Part shown: piece by piece, positions 1 through 8,183 of the stretch
Layout: each line of letters starts with the position of its first letter
How positions within the stretch are numbered: the first letter of the stretch is position 1
The notes under the pieces: generated by a model
What the model was told of the DNA's origin: nothing
What the model saw: only the letters and a program-made list of their open reading frames with translations
The model's database searches: none
NCBI RefSeq assembly: GCF_040676675.1
Contig: NZ_JBFAPK010000012.1
Coordinates: 62,001 to 126,000, forward strand
Source: JBFAPK01 sp040676675
Lineage (GTDB): Bacteria > Actinomycetota > Actinomycetes > Mycobacteriales > Micromonosporaceae
Direction of reading: 5' to 3'
Length of the DNA: 64,000 nucleotides
Made by a program: the position numbers and the translations under genes

Positions 1-1
1 G

Positions 2-412
2 CCCGAGTGGCTCGGGCCGGAACTCGCCGCCGCCCGGCGCCGGGCCGACCTGGCCCGCGTCGACGTCGCGGCGGCGCTGCGCCGGCTGCTGCCCTGGCCG
101 CAGGCCGGCCAGCTGGACGAGCTGGCGCCGGAGCGGGTCACCATGCCGGACGGGTCGCGGCGGCGGCTCGACTACCGCGACCCGGCCTCGCCCGTGCTCG
201 CCGTGAAGCTCCAGGACACGTTCGGGTGGCGGGACGCGCCCCGGGTGGCCGGCGGTCGGGTACCGGTCCTGCTGCACCTGCTCTCGCCCGCGGGCCGGCC
301 GGCGGCGGTCACCGCCGACCTGGCCTCCTTCTGGCGTACCGGATACCCCCGGGTCCGCGCCGAACTCCGCGGTCGCTACCCCCGCCACGCCTGGCCGGAG
401 GTCCCCGGTTAG
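2..412 (+). CDS. hrpB: ATP-dependent RNA helicase HrpB, C-terminal part (partial)
   Basis: This is the last 136 residues of an HrpB-type DEAH-box helicase; the two RecA domains lie beyond the left edge. Visible are the HrpB C-terminal signatures: LPWPQ followed by LAPERVTMPDGSRRRLDY, then LAVKLQDTFGW, then a segment ending DLASFWRTGYPRVRAEL and RGRYPRHAWPEVPG before the TAG stop. The LLSPAGRP...VTADLASFW...YPRHAWPE arrangement is characteristic of HrpB and separates it from HrpA, which is encoded separately near 47.3-51.5 kb. HrpB proteins are presumed RNA-dependent ATPases of uncertain bacterial role. The gene converges with the PP2C phosphatase gene, whose stop lies 20 nt downstream. Confidence 0.9.
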   Translation, partial: PEWLGPELAAARRRADLARVDVAAALRRLLPWPQAGQLDELAPERVTMPDGSRRRLDYRDPASPVLAVKLQDTFGWRDAPRVAGGRVPVLLHLLSPAGRPAAVTADLASFWRTGYPRVRAELRGRYPRHAWPEVPG

Positions 413-432
413 GACGCGGCCCCGGGCCTGGT

Positions 433-1155
433 TCAGTCGACCACGTCGGCGACGACGACGGTGATGTTGTCGGGGCCGCCGGCGCGCAGGGCGAGGTCGA
501 CCAGGCGGGCGGCGCACTGCTGGCGGTCGGGGTACGACACCAGCGTCTCCGCGATCGTGCCGGGGCGCACCACATTGGAGAGCCCGTCGCTGCAGAGCAG
601 CCAGCGGTCCCCGGCCCGGGGCACCATGGTCGAGTAGGCCGGCTCGACCGACTCGCCCTGCAGCGCCTGGGTGACCACGGCCCGGCGCGGATGGCTGCTC
701 GCCTCCTCCGGGCTGATCACGCCCTCGTCGACGAGCATCTGCACGAAGGTGTCGTCCCGGGTGATCTGCTTGAGCATGCCGTCGCGGAGCAGGTAGGCGC
801 GCGAGTCGCCGATGTGAACGAGCGCGAGGCAGCTTCCCGTACGGGCGAAGAGCAGCGCGGTAAGGGTGGTGCCCATCCCCTGGCGCTCCGGGTCCTCCTC
901 GATCGCCGCGCGAATGCGTACCGTGGCCACCTCGACCGCTTGTTGCAGCGCCGCCACCAGGCTGTCCTCCGGTGTCTCCACGTCGAGCGCGGAGATCGCG
1001 TCGATGGCGATCGTGCTGGCCAGGTCGCCGGCCGCCATACCGCCCATACCATCGGCGACGGCGATGAGCCAGGGGCCGGCGTGCACCGAATCCTGGTTTC
1101 CACTCCGGATCAGGCCACGGTCGGTCACCGCCGCGGAACGCAGCTTCAGGGTCAT
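433..1155 (-). CDS. PP2C-family Ser/Thr protein phosphatase
   Basis: A 240-residue soluble PP2C/PPM phosphatase with no membrane segment. Metal-binding motifs are intact: RSGNQD (Asp22), ADGMGG (Asp35-Gly36), IGDSRAYLLRDG near 118-129, SDGLSNVV near 190, and GGPDNITVVVADV at the C terminus. The family removes phosphate from Ser/Thr of kinase substrates using two Mn/Mg ions. The length fits the catalytic domain alone, unlike the membrane-anchored PstP. It starts 43 nt after the stop of the upstream membrane-protein gene, so it is probably the third gene of an operon with the solute-binding protein and membrane protein. No kinase gene is present in the visible part of the locus. Confidence 0.9.
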   Translation of the reverse strand: MTLKLRSAAVTDRGLIRSGNQDSVHAGPWLIAVADGMGGMAAGDLASTIAIDAISALDVETPEDSLVAALQQAVEVATVRIRAAIEEDPERQGMGTTLTALLFARTGSCLALVHIGDSRAYLLRDGMLKQITRDDTFVQMLVDEGVISPEEASSHPRRAVVTQALQGESVEPAYSTMVPRAGDRWLLCSDGLSNVVRPGTIAETLVSYPDRQQCAARLVDLALRAGGPDNITVVVADVVD

Positions 1156-1198
1156 GGCACGCAGCCTGCCAAACCGGAACCGGGATGTCTCTAGTAGA

Positions 1199-2368
1199 TC
1201 ACCGTGGTGTGACGGTGGTCGGAGGAATCTTACTCGGCGTCATATCACTGTCACGAGTAGGCGTCGGCGTTTCCGCCGATTCGTCCGCCGGCCACTCCCC
1301 GACGTCGCGCAGCCGGCCGGCGCAGCGCGGGTCGGCGAGCGTACTGGGCGGACGGCGCGGGATCAGCCACTCCAGGGCGGTCTCCTCGACCGGCCAGCCG
1401 TGCACCCGTACGACGCTGTAGGGGACCTGGGTCGTCTCGGGGCAGAGGGTCTGCGAGTGCACCCGCTCGTTCGAGACGAACTGGACCATGCCGCGGTCGT
1501 CGATGAGGGTGGTCATCCGATCGTTGACGGTGATCACGCGACCGAGCAGCACGGACCCGGTCGCCGGCCCCCCGGCGGCCGCCGGCGTGGCCGGGTCGGC
1601 GTCCACCTCGACCGCCACCTTCGGCAGGATCGGGGCGCGCAGGAAGATCGTCCCGAGCAGCAGCGGGAACGTGAGCGCGACCGAGAGCGACGCCCAGCGG
1701 GTCAGCGGCGGCGCGACCCGGCGCGGCAGCGGCCCGGTCAGGAAGACCGCGAGGCCCGGCGGGACCGCCAGCAGCAGGGCGGTCACCGCCTCCCCGGACC
1801 GTACGGCGTCCGCGATGGCCGGCAGCAGCCAGGCGTACGCCAGCCAGGCCGCCAGCAGCGGCAGCGCGACGCAGGCCAGCCGGGTGCGGGCGGGGTCGTC
1901 GGGGTGACGCCGCCGGGTGTGCAGCCCGAGGACGGCCAGGCTCATCATCAGCAGCGCCGGCAGGAACCGCAGTTGCCAGGTGAGCGCGGCCAGCAGCACC
2001 GCCGAGGTGATGACCCAGCCCGGGGTACGGACGGTGGTGCGGGCGAGCAGCGAGCGCTCCGGGTCGAACCGGTCCGGCGCGCTGGACCAGAGCAGCCGTC
2101 CCAGCAGCCCGGCGAGCAGGACGGCCAGCGGCAGTACCCAGACCAGCGTGATCAGCAGCGCGGTGAGCAGGCCGAGCGGGCTGACGTACTGCACCAGCAG
2201 GAGCATGGTGGAGAGGTCCTGCCGGCTCAGGTGCCACAGTCGCAGCACCAGCAGCAGGACCGGAAAGGTCGGCAGCAGGGTCAGGAGCCACTGCTGCGCC
2301 TGACGGGCGGTCAGCGAACGGTCGCCGCCACCGATCGGGGCGCCCGGGCCAGCGTCTCCCACGGCCAC
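1199..2368 (-). CDS. Polytopic membrane protein with C-terminal extracytoplasmic domain
   Basis: A 389-residue protein of no family I can name. I placed the start at GTG 2368 because GGAGG lies 7 nt upstream (2376-2380); this overlaps the end of the solute-binding-protein gene by 58 nt, so translation is probably coupled. About eight hydrophobic segments fill residues 20-270 (for example LLTLLPTFPVLLLVLRLW and VTALLLAVPPGLAVFLTG). They are followed by a polar domain of roughly 120 residues containing GSVLLGRVITVNDRMTTLID and a Thr/Pro-rich tail. Sitting between a ligand-binding protein and a phosphatase, it may relay an extracellular signal, as GlnX does for GlnH in mycobacteria. It does not look like GlnX in topology, so that role is only an analogy. 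Confidence 0.7.
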   Translation of the reverse strand: MAVGDAGPGAPIGGGDRSLTARQAQQWLLTLLPTFPVLLLVLRLWHLSRQDLSTMLLLVQYVSPLGLLTALLITLVWVLPLAVLLAGLLGRLLWSSAPDRFDPERSLLARTTVRTPGWVITSAVLLAALTWQLRFLPALLMMSLAVLGLHTRRRHPDDPARTRLACVALPLLAAWLAYAWLLPAIADAVRSGEAVTALLLAVPPGLAVFLTGPLPRRVAPPLTRWASLSVALTFPLLLGTIFLRAPILPKVAVEVDADPATPAAAGGPATGSVLLGRVITVNDRMTTLIDDRGMVQFVSNERVHSQTLCPETTQVPYSVVRVHGWPVEETALEWLIPRRPPSTLADPRCAGRLRDVGEWPADESAETPTPTRDSDMTPSKIPPTTVTPR

Positions 2369-3444
2369 CGCCGTACCTCCACCTCTTTGACGTCCGGTTG
2401 CTGGTCCACCGCGACCGGCTGGTCCCCGGCGGCCGGCTGCTCCGGCCGCAGGTGTCGGTCGAAGGCGTCCTCCCACCGGCGGTCGTCCGGGTCGGTGAGC
2501 GACTGGTAGAGGGTCAGGTTCACCAGGTCCCGCAGCGCCTCGCTGTCGCCGGTGTTGACCCCGTAGAACTCGCTCGCCTCGTCGCCGACGTCGTAGAGCC
2601 GCAGCTTCTCCCGGTTGCGGTTGACCAGCCCGGCCAGGATCGCCGCGTCCGTGGTGATCGCGTCGATCCGCCCCTCCAACAGCTCCTTCTCGCACTCGCC
2701 GATGCCGAGCTTGCGCACCAGGGTCGCGCCGGCCAGCGAGGCGCGGGCGGCCGAGGTGGAGGTGGCCAGGGTGCAGACCCGCTCGCCGGCGAGGTCGAAG
2801 AGGGTGTCGACCCGGCGGTGGTCGACGCGGGTGAGCACGGACTGCTCGGTCTCCAGGTACGGCGCGGAGAAGGTCACCTGGTCGGACGCCTCCCGCTCGG
2901 CGGTGACGCTGTACGAGGCGATGACGAGGTCGACGATCTTCCCGCCGGCCTGCATGCGGGACCGGTCCTCGCTCTGGATCGGGATGAACTTGACCTCGTT
3001 CGGGCGGAAGCCGAGATCGGAGGCGATCATGAGCGCGATGTCGATGTCGAACCCGGAGAAGACCTTCGTCTGCGGGTCCTGCCAGCCGATGCCGGGCTGG
3101 TCGTCCTTGACCCCGACGAGCAGTTCCCGCTTGCCGATCAACCCGGCCTGTTCGAGCAGGTCCTGCCGGGAGGGCGGACCGGTGAGCACCAGCGTGGTGA
3201 CCACCGCCACCGCGGCCACCGCGAGCGCCACGAGGAGCGCGACCAGCCGTACGGTGCGCGTGATCCCCTCGCGTTGGCCGTGGCCGGCTGCCGCGCCGAA
3301 GGCGGGGTCGGCCGCCGGGCCGGCGGAGGCCTCCGCCGGGGTGGGCTGGGCGTCCGGGTGGGGCGGCGCCGGGGCGGGCCGCTCGGCGGGGGCGGGGCCG
3401 GCCGCGGCGGCCGGGGTCTCGTCCTCGGATCTGCCGTTGGTCAC
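2311..3444 (-). CDS. Membrane-anchored extracellular solute-binding protein (family 3, glutamate-type)
   Basis: A 377-residue protein: a Pro/Ala-rich cytoplasmic N terminus of about 85 residues, one transmembrane helix (VRLVALLVALAVAAVAVVTT), then a periplasmic-binding-protein type 2 fold of the SBP_bac_3 family. Signature stretches are LLVGVKDDQPGIGW, FSGFDIDIALMIASDLGF, VDLVIASYSVTAER and VTFSAPYLETEQSVL. Most actinobacterial transport SBPs are lipoproteins; anchoring by an uncleaved N-terminal helix resembles sensor-type SBPs. GTG 3444 is preferred because GAGGTG precedes it by 4 nt; ATG 3480 is the alternative. No ABC permease or ATPase is adjacent, so a sensing role with the downstream membrane protein and phosphatase is more likely than uptake. 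Confidence 0.8.
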   Translation of the reverse strand: MTNGRSEDETPAAAAGPAPAERPAPAPPHPDAQPTPAEASAGPAADPAFGAAAGHGQREGITRTVRLVALLVALAVAAVAVVTTLVLTGPPSRQDLLEQAGLIGKRELLVGVKDDQPGIGWQDPQTKVFSGFDIDIALMIASDLGFRPNEVKFIPIQSEDRSRMQAGGKIVDLVIASYSVTAEREASDQVTFSAPYLETEQSVLTRVDHRRVDTLFDLAGERVCTLATSTSAARASLAGATLVRKLGIGECEKELLEGRIDAITTDAAILAGLVNRNREKLRLYDVGDEASEFYGVNTGDSEALRDLVNLTLYQSLTDPDDRRWEDAFDRHLRPEQPAAGDQPVAVDQQPDVKEVEVRRWPWETLARAPRSVAATVR

Positions 3445-3625
3445 GCCGCACCTCGCCATCACGTCTGCGGAAACATCCATCTAAGCCGACGGTAAGGGAG
3501 GCGGGAAACCCGCCGAGTGGGCAGCGACGGCGAGTCGCGCCCGCCCTCCGGCCGGACCCCGGACGCGCCGCGAGACCGGCAGGCGAATCAGCCTCGGGTC
3601 CGGCCACGTGATCCACATCCGTCGA

Positions 3626-3654
3626 TTGACAGGCCGGAAACGGGCTGGCAACAT
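3626..3654 (+). promoter_or_regulatory. Candidate promoter of the GH9 cellulase gene
   Basis: A perfect TTGACA at 3626-3631 is followed after 17 bp by CAACAT at 3649-3654, a weak -10. Transcription would begin near 3661, so the CelR/CebR box at 3665-3678 would sit just at or after the start site, a good position for repression. Confidence 0.4.
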
Positions 3655-3664
3655 CACCGATAGC

Positions 3665-3678
3665 TGGGAGCGCTCCCA
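3665..3678 (+). promoter_or_regulatory. CelR/CebR cellobiose-responsive operator
   Basis: The 14-bp palindrome TGGGAGCGCTCCCA is exactly the published binding site of the LacI-family cellulase repressors CelR (Thermobifida) and CebR (Streptomyces), which are released by cellobiose. It lies 104 bp upstream of the GTG of a secreted GH9 cellulase. The regulator gene itself is not in the window. Confidence 0.9.
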
Positions 3679-3781
3679 ATCATGGCCTCCGACGGGGCGC
3701 GACCCGCGGCCCTCGACGACCCGGCTCCCCCGGCGGCGCGAGCGGGGCCTGGCGCCGACCACCTCACCGGAAGGACCCACC

Positions 3782-6436
3782 GTGACCCGACCAACCCGGC
3801 GCCACGGGCGAGCCCTCGCCCTGCTCGCCGTCACGGCGACGACCCTGGCCGTGGCCGGCGCGCCCGCCACGGCCGCACCCGCCACAGCCACGCCCACGCC
3901 ATCCGAGGCGCTCGACGACCCGCCACCGGACGCCCCCGAACAGATCGAGAACGGCGACTTCGCCGACGGTACCGCCGGCTGGTACTCGTACGGCACCACC
4001 TCGACGGACGTGCGCGACGGGCGGCTCTGCTCGGCCGTACCAGGCGGGTTGGCGAACCCCTGGGACGCGGGCGTCGGCCAGAACGACGTACCGCTGGTCG
4101 CCGGCGCCTCGTACACGATCTCCTTCGACGCCACGGCCAGCCCCGGCGCGACCGTGCGGGCGGCGGTCCAGCTCGGCGCCGAGCCGTACACCTCCTACTT
4201 CGCCGCCGACGTGGCGCTGAGCCCCACGGTCACCCACGTCGAGCGCACCTTCACGGCCACCGAGGAGACCAGCGCGGCGCAGGTCGCCTTCCAGGTCGGC
4301 GGCAACGCCGCCGGGTACGAGTTCTGCCTGGACAACGTCTCGCTGCGCGGCGGCGAGGAGGCACCGCCGTACGTACCGGACACCGGCCCGCGGGTCCGCG
4401 TCAACCAGGTCGGCTACCTGCCCGGCGGCCCGAAGAACGCCACCGTCGTCACCCCCGCCACCGAGCCGCTGCCCTGGCAGCTCAAGTCGGCCGGCGGCGC
4501 GGTCGTCGCCAGCGGCCGGACCACCCCGCGCGGCGTCGACGCCGCCTCCGGGCAGAACGTGCAGAGCCTCGACTTCGGCGCGTACCGCACCCCCGGCACC
4601 GGGTACACGCTGGTGGTCGACGGCGAGACCAGCCACCCGTTCGACATCTCCGCCACGCTCTACCACCAGCTCCGCTCCGACTCGCTGCACTTCTTCTACG
4701 TCCAGCGCAGCGGCATCGCGATCGACCCGGCGCTGGCCGGCGCCGAGTACGCCCGCCCCGCCGGGCACCTCGGCGTGGCGCCGAACCGGGGCGACACCGA
4801 CGTACCGTGCCAGCCCGGCGTCTGCGACTACCGGCTCGACGGGCGCGGCGGCTGGTACGACGCGGGCGACCACGGCAAGTACGTGGTCAACGGAGGCATC
4901 GCCACCTACCAGCTGCTGAACGCCTTCGAGCGGACCAAGACCGCCCCGACGGCGGGCGGCGGCGCGGCGCTCGGCGACGGGACCCTGCGGGTGCCCGAGC
5001 GGGGCAACGGCGTGCCCGACATCCTCGACGAGGCCCGCTGGGAGCTGGAGTTCCTGCTGCGGATGCAGGTGCCGGCGGGCAAGCCGCTGGCCGGGATGGC
5101 CCACCACAAGCTGCACGACCAGAACTGGACCGGGCTGCCGCTGCAACCCGAGGACGACCCGCAGCTGCGCGAGCTGCACCCGCCGTCGACCGCGGCCACG
5201 CTGAACCTGGCCGCCACCGCCGCGCAGTGCGCCCGCCTCTTCGCCTCCTACGACGCGGCGTTCGCCACCCGCTGCCGCACCGCGGCCCGGACCGCGTACG
5301 CGGCGGCCAAGGCGAACCCGGCCGTCTACGCCAGCCCGCAGGACGGCAACGGCGGCGGCGCCTACAGCGACAACGACGTGACGGACGAGTTCTACTGGGC
5401 CGCCGCCGAGCTGTACCTGACCACGGGCGAGCCGGCGTACCTGACCGACGTGACCGCCTCGCCGCACCACACCGGCGAGGTCTTCACGCCCAACGGGTTC
5501 AGCTGGGGCGGTGTGGCGGCCCTCGGCCGGCTGGATCTCGCCACCGTCCCGAGTGGACTGCCGGCCGCCGAGCGCGCCCGGATCCGCGCCTCGGTGCTGA
5601 CCGCCGCCGACGGCTATCTCGCCACGCTGCGCGCCCAGGCGTACGGCCTGCCGATCCCGGGTGCGGCGAGCAGCTACTTCTGGGGCGGCAACGGCAACAT
5701 CATCAACAACGCGGTGGTGCTCGCCACCGCGTACGACCTCAGCGGCGACGTGAAGTACCGGGACGGCGCGGTGCAGGGGATGGACTACATCTTCGGCCGC
5801 AACGCGCTCAACCAGTCGTACGTGACGGGCTGGGGCGAGCACGCCTCGCGCAACCAGCACACCCGGATCTTCGCCCACCAGCTCGACGCCTCCCTGCCGA
5901 ACCCGCCGGCCGGCTCGATCGCCGGCGGCGCCAACGCGGGGCTGGACGACCCGTTCGCCAAGCAGCTGCTGGCGGGCTGCGCGCCGATGTTCTGCTACGT
6001 CGACGACATCAACTCGTACGCGACGAACGAGGTGGCGATCAACTGGAACTCGGCACTGGCCTGGATCGCGTCGTTCCTGGACGACCAGGGCGACGCCGCC
6101 GCGCCGGCCCGGGCCACCTGCCGCGTCGACTACGAGAACTACGGCCCCTGGCACGGCGGCGGTGGCTTCACCGCCCAGGTGACCATCACGAACACGGGCA
6201 GCACCCCGGTCAACGGCTGGACGCTGCGCTTCGCCTTCACCGGCGACCAGCGGGTACGGGAGGCGTGGATGAGCCGGGTGACCCAGTCGGGCGCCACGGT
6301 GACGGCGCGCAACGAGTCGTACAACTCGCGGATCACGCCCGGCGGCAAGGTGACCTTCGGGATGAACGTGACCACCGCGGGCGGCGCGAACCCCACACCG
6401 GGGCTCTTCACCGTCAACGGCGCGGCCTGCGGCTGA
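3782..6436 (+). CDS. Secreted GH9 cellulase with CBM4/9 and CBM2 modules
   Basis: An 884-residue exported endoglucanase or exocellulase. Start GTG 3782 has GGAAGGA upstream and opens a signal peptide (Arg-rich, then ALALLAVTATTLAVAGAPATA). Order: CBM4/9-like module about 54-196 (IENGDFADGTAGWYSYGTT), Ig-like CelD_N domain about 203-286 (VRVNQVGYLPGGPKNATVV), GH9 (alpha/alpha)6 barrel about 290-772, and C-terminal CBM2 about 778-884 bounded by two Cys. Catalytic residues are in place: GGWYDAGDHGKY gives Asp360/Asp363 as base pair, and YATNEVAINWN gives Glu750 as proton donor. It hydrolyses beta-1,4-glucan outside the cell. Expression is probably controlled by a CelR/CebR repressor through the operator at 3665. 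It is monocistronic, ending in a strong hairpin. Confidence 0.95.
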   Translation: MTRPTRRHGRALALLAVTATTLAVAGAPATAAPATATPTPSEALDDPPPDAPEQIENGDFADGTAGWYSYGTTSTDVRDGRLCSAVPGGLANPWDAGVGQNDVPLVAGASYTISFDATASPGATVRAAVQLGAEPYTSYFAADVALSPTVTHVERTFTATEETSAAQVAFQVGGNAAGYEFCLDNVSLRGGEEAPPYVPDTGPRVRVNQVGYLPGGPKNATVVTPATEPLPWQLKSAGGAVVASGRTTPRGVDAASGQNVQSLDFGAYRTPGTGYTLVVDGETSHPFDISATLYHQLRSDSLHFFYVQRSGIAIDPALAGAEYARPAGHLGVAPNRGDTDVPCQPGVCDYRLDGRGGWYDAGDHGKYVVNGGIATYQLLNAFERTKTAPTAGGGAALGDGTLRVPERGNGVPDILDEARWELEFLLRMQVPAGKPLAGMAHHKLHDQNWTGLPLQPEDDPQLRELHPPSTAATLNLAATAAQCARLFASYDAAFATRCRTAARTAYAAAKANPAVYASPQDGNGGGAYSDNDVTDEFYWAAAELYLTTGEPAYLTDVTASPHHTGEVFTPNGFSWGGVAALGRLDLATVPSGLPAAERARIRASVLTAADGYLATLRAQAYGLPIPGAASSYFWGGNGNIINNAVVLATAYDLSGDVKYRDGAVQGMDYIFGRNALNQSYVTGWGEHASRNQHTRIFAHQLDASLPNPPAGSIAGGANAGLDDPFAKQLLAGCAPMFCYVDDINSYATNEVAINWNSALAWIASFLDDQGDAAAPARATCRVDYENYGPWHGGGGFTAQVTITNTGSTPVNGWTLRFAFTGDQRVREAWMSRVTQSGATVTARNESYNSRITPGGKVTFGMNVTTAGGANPTPGLFTVNGAACG

Positions 6437-6453
6437 CCGGCGGCGCCCGCACC

Positions 6454-6488
6454 GCCCTGCCGGCCGGGGACACCCCGGCCGGCAGGGC
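6454..6488. terminator. Bidirectional hairpin terminator
   Basis: A perfect 16-bp stem (GCCCTGCCGGCCGGGG against its complement) with a 3-nt loop lies between the convergent GH9 cellulase and NRAMP-like genes, 17 nt after the cellulase stop and 8 nt from the other stop. Confidence 0.8.
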
Positions 6489-6496
6489 ACGCCGGC

Positions 6497-7921
6497 TCAG
6501 CGCAGCCAGTCCAGCAGCCGCTCGCCCTGCTGCCAGACGGTCAGCGCCGAGAAGACGCCGAAGAGGGCCACCGCCCAGAGCAGCGCCACCACCCGGTACG
6601 ACCGGGGCCGGATCGGCTCGGGCAGCACGCGCCGGTTGAGCACCAGCAGCATGATCGAGTAGAGGAACATCATCACCCCGCCCACGCAGGCGGAGATGAC
6701 CAGCAGCGGCAGGGGCTGGTCGAAGCCCGCCAGCAGGATCACGCAGCCCAGCGCCACGAGCCCCCAGACCAGGGCGAAGTAGATCCGGTTCTCCGAGTGC
6801 CGGCGCAGGTACGAGGTCTTCAGCACATCCGCGGCGAGCCGGCTGGTGTAGTCCACGATGCCCATCGCCGCCGCGAAGAGCGAGAGCGCCCCGACCAGCC
6901 AGAAGAGCTTGCCGAACCATCCGCCGACCGCCTCGGCGAGCCGCTCGCCCTCCACCTTGAGGAAGGAGACGCTGTTGGCCAGCCCGGGTACGCCGAAGAC
7001 GGTCGAGTACGCCAGCATCGACATCAGCACGATGGTGACGAACGAGATCAGTACGAAGGTGACCAGCTGCTCCCGGTTGGCCAACCGCCACCAGCGCCGC
7101 CACCGGGCCAGGTTCTCGTCGGTCGGCTCGAAGACGAAACCGGCACCGTCCGACGCCGCCTCCTCCCGCCCGGTGACCGGGCTGACCAGGCGCGGCACGT
7201 ACCGGCCCATGCCGTAGCCCTTGTCGCGGATCCAGTTGGACTGCACCAGGTTCTGCCCGCCGCCGGCACCGGCGAAGACCAGCGCGGAGAGCATCAGCGC
7301 GAAGCCCAGTTCGGTCGGGAACGCCGGCGCGGTCACCGCGTCCGGCAGGGCGCTCCAGGCCGAGGCGGAGACCGCGAAGACCAGGGCGACGACGATGAAG
7401 ACCACGACCAGCGCGACCTTGACGAACTCCACCCGCTCCAGTGCCGTGTAGATCACCGGCGCCAGGGTCAGCGTCACGCCGATGACCAGCAGCAACCCGA
7501 CGGCGATGTAGGTCGCGTTGCCACCGAAGAGGTACGTGAGCATGGTGGCCGAGCTGGTGGCCCAGCCGGGCCAGAGGTTGGCGAAGTAGGTCATCACCGC
7601 GAAGATCAGGCCCCAGTGCCGCCAGAAGCGGGCGAAGCCGGTCAGCGCGGTCTCCCCAGTGGCGAGCGTGTACCGCTCGATCTCCATGTTGAGGAACCAC
7701 TGGGTGACGATGCCGACCGCGGCGGCCCAGAGGAAGACCAGGCCGACCTGGGAGGCGATGTACGGAAAGAGGATGAACTCGCCGGAGGCGAGCCCGACCC
7801 CGGCGGCGATCACGCCCGGACCGATGACGGGCCAGGCCGAGGCGGGTGGTGGGGGTAGTTCCCGTACGGTCACCCGGGGCAGGTACCGGGTGGGGAAACG
7901 GTCGGCGGCGCTCGGCGGCAT
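6497..7921 (-). CDS. NRAMP-family (non-canonical) metal ion transporter
   Basis: A 474-residue membrane protein with about 11-12 helices and an NRAMP fold. ATG 7921 is chosen because GGAGG lies 5 nt upstream. Canonical NRAMP carries DPGN in helix 1 and MPH in helix 6 for Mn/Fe binding. Here helix 1 reads GPGVIAAGVGLASGEFIL and helix 6 reads FAGAGGGQNLVQSNWIRDKG, so both metal-binding motifs are replaced. It therefore belongs to a divergent NRAMP-related group whose substrate cannot be read from sequence; Mg2+ is known for one divergent branch. A roughly 80-residue hydrophilic insert (RLVSPVTGREEAASDGAGF onward) lies between helices 6 and 7. It is alone on its strand, preceded by a tandem-repeat region. 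Confidence 0.8.
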   Translation of the reverse strand: MPPSAADRFPTRYLPRVTVRELPPPPASAWPVIGPGVIAAGVGLASGEFILFPYIASQVGLVFLWAAAVGIVTQWFLNMEIERYTLATGETALTGFARFWRHWGLIFAVMTYFANLWPGWATSSATMLTYLFGGNATYIAVGLLLVIGVTLTLAPVIYTALERVEFVKVALVVVFIVVALVFAVSASAWSALPDAVTAPAFPTELGFALMLSALVFAGAGGGQNLVQSNWIRDKGYGMGRYVPRLVSPVTGREEAASDGAGFVFEPTDENLARWRRWWRLANREQLVTFVLISFVTIVLMSMLAYSTVFGVPGLANSVSFLKVEGERLAEAVGGWFGKLFWLVGALSLFAAAMGIVDYTSRLAADVLKTSYLRRHSENRIYFALVWGLVALGCVILLAGFDQPLPLLVISACVGGVMMFLYSIMLLVLNRRVLPEPIRPRSYRVVALLWAVALFGVFSALTVWQQGERLLDWLR

Positions 7922-8023
7922 CGGGACCTCCAGGGGGTGAGGTGCCCGCCCCGAATCCGGGGCGGGCCGGCATCGAAACCCGCCCGAGACATCGTCCCAC
8001 ATAGATCGACATTTGCCACCGCT

Positions 8024-8133
8024 GTCGATCCGTCCCGGCCCCGCCGTCGATCCGTCCCGGCCCCGCCGTCGATCCGTCCCGGCCCCGCCGTCGATCCGTC
8101 CCGGCCCCGCCGTCGATCCGTCCCGGCCCCGCT
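8024..8133. repeat. 22-bp tandem repeat, five copies
   Basis: Five head-to-tail copies of a 22-bp unit that starts GTCGATCCGTCC and ends GGCCCCGCC; the fifth differs only at its final base. It lies about 100 bp upstream of the NRAMP-like gene and just downstream of the zinc-finger gene. There are no spacers, so it is not CRISPR. Near-perfect identity suggests recent slippage expansion and possible copy-number variation between strains. Confidence 0.95.
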
Positions 8134-8183
8134 GGCTACCGGCGGCTACCGGCGCTACTGCCGGCGCCCGCCCGGTCGTGTCG

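Larger units (their letters stand above)
3445..3781. other. Divergent intergenic region
   Basis: About 335 bp between the leftward solute-binding-protein gene and the rightward cellulase gene. It holds the CelR/CebR operator and a candidate promoter described separately. I see no further gene in it. Confidence 0.6.

Noticed and set aside
1199..3679. A single large minus-strand protein covering both the solute-binding and membrane-protein regions
   Set aside because: The first two thirds of that frame are shadow of the solute-binding-protein gene; only the part after GTG 2368 has membrane-protein character and a ribosome-binding site.
8024..8133. CRISPR array
   Set aside because: Repeats are directly contiguous with no spacers and no cas genes are nearby.
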